Shown here piece after piece: positions 14,863 to 17,778 of a stretch of DNA of 17,778 nucleotides. The stretch covers positions 1 through 17,778 of the forward strand of contig JBGQGW010000048.1 in the NCBI GenBank assembly GCA_041497605.1, given 5' to 3'. This stretch comes from JBGPTK01 sp041497605 (GTDB lineage Bacteria; Acidobacteriota; Terriglobia; Acidiferrales; UBA7541). The translations under genes and the position numbers were made by a program. The notes under the pieces were generated by a model. It had not been told where the DNA came from, did not search any database, and was given only the letters and a program-made list of their open reading frames with translations. Numbering within the stretch: the first letter of the stretch is position 1; every line of letters starts with the position of its first letter.

Positions 14863-16185
14863 TTGGACGACTTCCTTCCCGACGAGCTCCAAGCCCGCTT
14901 GCGCGAAGCGGGCGAAGTGGACATCGTCGTGGGGATTCCCAGTTACAACAACGCGCGCACGATTGGCCATGTGGTCCGCGCGGTTGCGGCCGGGCTCGAG
15001 AAGTATTTTCCGGAGCGGCGCAGCATGATTCTGAATTCCGACGGCGGCTCGACGGACGGCACGCGTGAAGCCGTGCTCGCCGCTCAAGTGGATTCCGAAG
15101 CGCTGATGCTGGTGGTGCATCGCGTGCATCCGGTGCAAAGAATCAGCACGCCCTACCAGGGAATTCCGGGGAAAGGCAGCGCGTTTCGAACTGTGTTTGC
15201 GGTGGCGCAGCGGCTGCGTGCGAAAGCTTGCGTGGTGGTGGATTCCGATTTGCGCAGCATCACACCGCAGTGGGTGGAGTTGCTCGCCGGGCCGGTGCTC
15301 GAGCGCGGCTTCGATTACATTGCGCCGTTTTATCTGCGCCACAAATTCGATGGAACCATCACCAACAGCATCATCTATCCCACCACCCGGGCGCTCTTCG
15401 GAAAGCGGGTGCGGCAACCGATCGGCGGCGAATTCGGATTCTCGGGCCGCCTGGCGGCGCGCTACCTGGAAAGAGAAGACGTTTGGAAAACGGATGTAGC
15501 GCGTTTCGGAATTGATATCTGGATGACGCTGACCGCGATCGCGGAAGGATTCAAAATCGGCCAGGCGTATCTGGGCGCGAAACTGCACGACGCCAAGGAT
15601 CCCGGCGCCGACTTGACGCTAATGTTTCAGCAGGTCGTCGGTTCCCTGTTCGGCGCGATGGAAACTTACGAAGCCCTCTGGCAAAGCGCCGATGGTTCGC
15701 AAACGGTGCCGGAATTCGGTTTCCCGTTCGAAGTGGGGACGGAACCGGTGGGCGTCAACGTGGAACGAATGATTCGCGCGTTCGGCCAGGGCATTCGCGA
15801 CCTGCGCGAAATTTACCAGAACATTTTGACTCCGGCCACGCTGCAAGCGCTGGCGGCCTCCGCGCAGAAGCCTTTGGAAGAATTCCGCGTGACGGATGTG
15901 GAGTGGGTTCACCTGGTGTATGAATTCGCCGCGGCGTATCACCAGAAAAAAATGGACCGCGGCCACTTGTTGCAGGCCCTGGTGCCGCTGTACCTGGGCC
16001 GCACGGCGTCGTTCGTGATTGAAGTTTTCGACAGCGGGGCGGCGGAAGTGGAAGCGCGGATCGAAAAACTTTGCGAAGTATTCGAATCCGAAAGGCCCTA
16101 CCTGGCCGCGCTTTGGAATGGCGCGGCGGGAAAGGAGGAAGTCCATGCGGGAGCTGATGGCAAAAGCAGTCTTCGAACCGCTTGA
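14863..16185 (+). CDS. Second GT-A glycosyltransferase, GT2/GT81-like
   Basis: A 440-residue cytoplasmic glycosyltransferase. The N-terminal Rossmann-like part starts with VDIVVGIPSYNNARTIGHVV (about residue 20) and has SDGGSTDGTRE, GKG at 103-105 and the metal-binding DSD at 127-129. The acceptor region reads FYLRHKFDGTITNSIIYP, PIGGEFGFSG and FGIDIWMTLTA, the same architecture as its upstream neighbour but clearly diverged. The start is a TTG at 14863: GGAGG lies at 14854-14858, and the next ATG is inside the fold (about residue 55). The gene begins 34 nt after the first glycosyltransferase. A helical C-terminal region after residue 300 is followed by a short tail that overlaps the next gene by 41 nt. 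It could add a second sugar, as in mannosylglucosyl-3-phosphoglycerate synthesis; that is inference from context. Confidence 0.83.
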   Translation: MDDFLPDELQARLREAGEVDIVVGIPSYNNARTIGHVVRAVAAGLEKYFPERRSMILNSDGGSTDGTREAVLAAQVDSEALMLVVHRVHPVQRISTPYQGIPGKGSAFRTVFAVAQRLRAKACVVVDSDLRSITPQWVELLAGPVLERGFDYIAPFYLRHKFDGTITNSIIYPTTRALFGKRVRQPIGGEFGFSGRLAARYLEREDVWKTDVARFGIDIWMTLTAIAEGFKIGQAYLGAKLHDAKDPGADLTLMFQQVVGSLFGAMETYEALWQSADGSQTVPEFGFPFEVGTEPVGVNVERMIRAFGQGIRDLREIYQNILTPATLQALAASAQKPLEEFRVTDVEWVHLVYEFAAAYHQKKMDRGHLLQALVPLYLGRTASFVIEVFDSGAAEVEARIEKLCEVFESERPYLAALWNGAAGKEEVHAGADGKSSLRTA

Positions 16186-16852
16186 GCGGCTGGGGCAGCA
16201 ATTCGCGCAGGTGATCCCGGCGATCATCACCGTGTTGGTGGTGCTGATCGTGGGCGGCTTGATCGGTTACCTGGTTCGGATCTCGGTTCACAAGATTTTG
16301 GTGATGACGCATTTCGACCGGCTGGTCGGCCGCAGCGGCCTGGGCGACGTCATCGAAAATACCGGCATCTTCCGTTCGGCTTCCGATTTTGCGGCGCGGC
16401 TGGCGCAAGGAATCGTGTGGCTGGTGGTGATTCTGGTGGCGCTCGATTCCACGGGAACTCCCATGGCCGAAGCGCTGGTGGTCCGCTTCGTGAACTATGT
16501 TCCCAACCTGGTGAGCGCGGGGCTGATTCTGCTGCTGGGAGAATTGATCAGCAAATTCCTGGCGCGCAGCGCGTTGCTGGCGGCGGTGAATGCGCAATGG
16601 GCGGGAGCGCGAGCCGTGGCCGGCGCCGTGCGCGTGATGGTGATGGCGCTGGCGGTGGCGATGGCGCTCGAGGAATTGCACATTGGCCGGAATCTTCTGA
16701 TCGTGAGCTTCAGCATTCTGTTCCTGGGAATCGTGATCGCCGCGGCCATCGCGTTTGGATTCGGAGCGCGCGACCTGGCTCGAGACTGGATGAACTCGAA
16801 ACTCAACCGTGGCGCTCCTCCCGACAGTGAAGAAGTGTTCCGCCACTTCTAG
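16145..16852 (+). CDS. Mechanosensitive-channel-type transmembrane-helix protein
   Basis: A 235-residue inner-membrane protein with hydrophobic segments at about residues 19-42, 80-100, 113-140, 152-172 and 178-205. The repeated helices ending in a Gly/Ala-rich segment (AAAIAFGFGARDLARDW) resemble the conserved TM-helix repeat of MscS-related proteins such as CmpX. The chain stops about 20 residues later, so the cytoplasmic beta and vestibule domains of a true MscS channel are absent. The ATG at 16145 is preceded by AAAGGAGG (16131-16138), a very strong site, although the start lies 41 nt inside the preceding gene. That overlap points to co-transcription and coupled translation. In this cluster it may sense membrane tension or leak small solutes. 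The family call is moderate; the function is inferred. Confidence 0.75.
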   Translation: MRELMAKAVFEPLERLGQQFAQVIPAIITVLVVLIVGGLIGYLVRISVHKILVMTHFDRLVGRSGLGDVIENTGIFRSASDFAARLAQGIVWLVVILVALDSTGTPMAEALVVRFVNYVPNLVSAGLILLLGELISKFLARSALLAAVNAQWAGARAVAGAVRVMVMALAVAMALEELHIGRNLLIVSFSILFLGIVIAAAIAFGFGARDLARDWMNSKLNRGAPPDSEEVFRHF

Positions 16853-16884
16853 GATTGCGTCCCACATTTTCGTTCGATTTGCGC

Positions 16885-16927
16885 AGCGCTCCGAGGCAGC
16901 AGCGGCCTCAGGGCGTGAGTGAGCGCT
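16885..16927 (+). other. Nested inverted repeats before the phosphatase gene
   Basis: AGCGCTC (16885-16891) pairs with GAGCGCT (16921-16927), and inside it GAGGC (16893-16897) pairs with GCCTC (16905-16909). The element is asymmetric and lacks a T-run. It fills part of the 126-nt gap between the channel-like gene and the phosphatase gene and could form an mRNA structure. Confidence 0.3.
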
Positions 16928-16978
16928 CTGAGCCGCATGGCAAACCAAGACTGATTGTGACAAGCTGTTACCCGACCT

Positions 16979-17778
16979 ATGGCTGAACGACTGGTTTTGT
17001 TTACCGATCTGGACGGCGCGCTGCTGGACGTTCACACCTATTCCTGGCAGGGCGCCGAGGAAGCGCTGGAAGAAATCGAGCGGCGGAAAATTCCCCTGAT
17101 TTTTTGCACCAGCAAGACGCGCGCGGAAGTGGAATATCTGCGCGCCAAAATGGGGAACCGCGATCCGTTCATCACCGAAAATGGCGGCGGCATTTTCATT
17201 CCCTACGGCTACTTCAATCAGCCGATGACGGGAGCGGAACGCGCCGGGCACAATCATGGCTTTGCGCTCGGCCGGCCGTACGCGGAAATCGTCGAAGCGC
17301 TCGAGGAAATCAGCGCGGAATCCGGAACGTCGGTGGCCGGTTTCCATTCGATGAACGCGCGTGAAATTGCCGCGAATACCGGCCTGTCCGTGGAGATGGC
17401 ACAACTCGCGGCCAAACGTGAATTCGACGAGCCATTCTTTTTTGCGGCCTCCACTCCCGCCTCGGAACAAAAGTTCCTGGAAATTGCCCGGCTGCGCGGG
17501 CTGGGAGTTGCGCGAGGAGACCGCTTCTGGCACCTTTTTTCCGGAAGCGACAAGGGGCAGGCGGTTCGCAAACTGGCCGACATTTTCCGCAAGTCCATGC
17601 ACGGGCGGATTCGAGTGGCGGCGATCGGATCAAGCGCCAACGACCTGCCGATGCTCGCTGCCGCCAACATCGCTGTGCTCCTCCCCTCGTCGAGCGGCCA
17701 GTACGATGCCTCGCTGTTGGCGCGCGTCCCCTCGGTCCGGCTGGCCCAGCTTGCCGGTCCTGCTGGGTGGAACACAGA
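16979..17778 (+). CDS. MPGP-family HAD phosphatase, 3'-truncated
   Basis: The frame runs from an ATG at 16979 to the window edge (266 codons visible), so the C-terminus is missing, probably only by a little. It is a HAD subclass IIB enzyme of the mannosyl-3-phosphoglycerate phosphatase type. Motif I is FTDLDGALLD (Asp10, Asp12), motif II is FCTSKTRAE, the motif III lysine is in SGSDKGQAV, and the cap carries FGxPYxEI-like ALGRPYAEIVEAL. Motif IV reads AIGSSANDLPML, where the family usually has GDSxND, so the first Asp is Ser. No ribosome binding site is apparent. It lies 126 nt after the channel-like gene on the same strand. The expected reaction is removal of phosphate from a glycosyl-3-phosphoglycerate made by the two upstream glycosyltransferases. 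Confidence 0.85.
   Translation, partial: MAERLVLFTDLDGALLDVHTYSWQGAEEALEEIERRKIPLIFCTSKTRAEVEYLRAKMGNRDPFITENGGGIFIPYGYFNQPMTGAERAGHNHGFALGRPYAEIVEALEEISAESGTSVAGFHSMNAREIAANTGLSVEMAQLAAKREFDEPFFFAASTPASEQKFLEIARLRGLGVARGDRFWHLFSGSDKGQAVRKLADIFRKSMHGRIRVAAIGSSANDLPMLAAANIAVLLPSSSGQYDASLLARVPSVRLAQLAGPAGWNT

Noticed and set aside
16956..16971. Second CRP-like site before the phosphatase gene
   Set aside because: TGTGA is followed six nt later by GTTAC rather than TCACA, so only half of the consensus is present.
15755..17602. Minus-strand open frame of 615 codons spanning three plus-strand genes
   Set aside because: It crosses the ends of three well-supported genes, is full of His, Gln and Arg, and arises from high GC content at third positions.

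Overview
This is a 17.8 kb chromosomal window of moderately high GC content from a Gram-negative-type bacterium, shown by an RND efflux pump with a lipoprotein adaptor, signal peptides and periplasmic enzymes. The gene mix and the look of the proteins (protealysin-type protease with its inhibitor, DedA, tandem universal stress proteins, two GT81/GT2-like glycosyltransferases with an MPGP-type phosphatase) suggest Acidobacteriota. That placement is inference; there is no rRNA or other taxonomic marker. I see no insertion sequence, integrase, CRISPR array or phage gene.

Layout. (1) 2-1321: the 3' part of a multidomain lipid-assembly protein (AMP-binding C-terminus, acyl carrier domain, PlsC acyltransferase), cut by the window edge. 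(2) 1392-3485: a perfect TGTGA-N6-TCACA site, a small polytopic membrane protein and two UspA-type proteins, all on the plus strand. (3) 3548-8020: a TATAAT promoter element, then a lipoprotein adaptor and an HAE1-type RND pump, 25 nt apart. (4) 8208-8284: tRNA-Arg(ACG) with encoded CCA. (5) 8374-8865, minus strand: two small back-to-back genes with ribosome binding sites, followed by a terminator-like hairpin. (6) 9099-9761: a DedA-family membrane protein. (7) 9875-11559: promoter, structured leader, protealysin-like M4 protease, a 13-bp hairpin, and an emfourin-like M4 protease inhibitor. (8) 11713-12627: a secreted M23 peptidase, convergent with a minus-strand membrane-anchored protein with an Ig-like domain (12707-13201). 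(9) 13202-13574: a divergent control region. (10) 13575-17778: two GT-A glycosyltransferases, a MscS-type transmembrane-helix protein and an MPGP-family HAD phosphatase cut by the window edge.

How the genes may work together. Blocks 1-3 and 6-8 form an envelope, stress and efflux neighbourhood. Block 7 is an enzyme and inhibitor pair. Block 10 is the most coherent candidate system. Two glycosyltransferases of the type that make glycosyl-3-phosphoglycerates lie with a phosphatase of the family that dephosphorylates them and a mechanosensitive-channel relative. This is what one would expect for synthesis of a glucosylglycerate or mannosylglucosylglycerate-like compatible solute linked to membrane-tension sensing. 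The substrates are not proven by the sequence.
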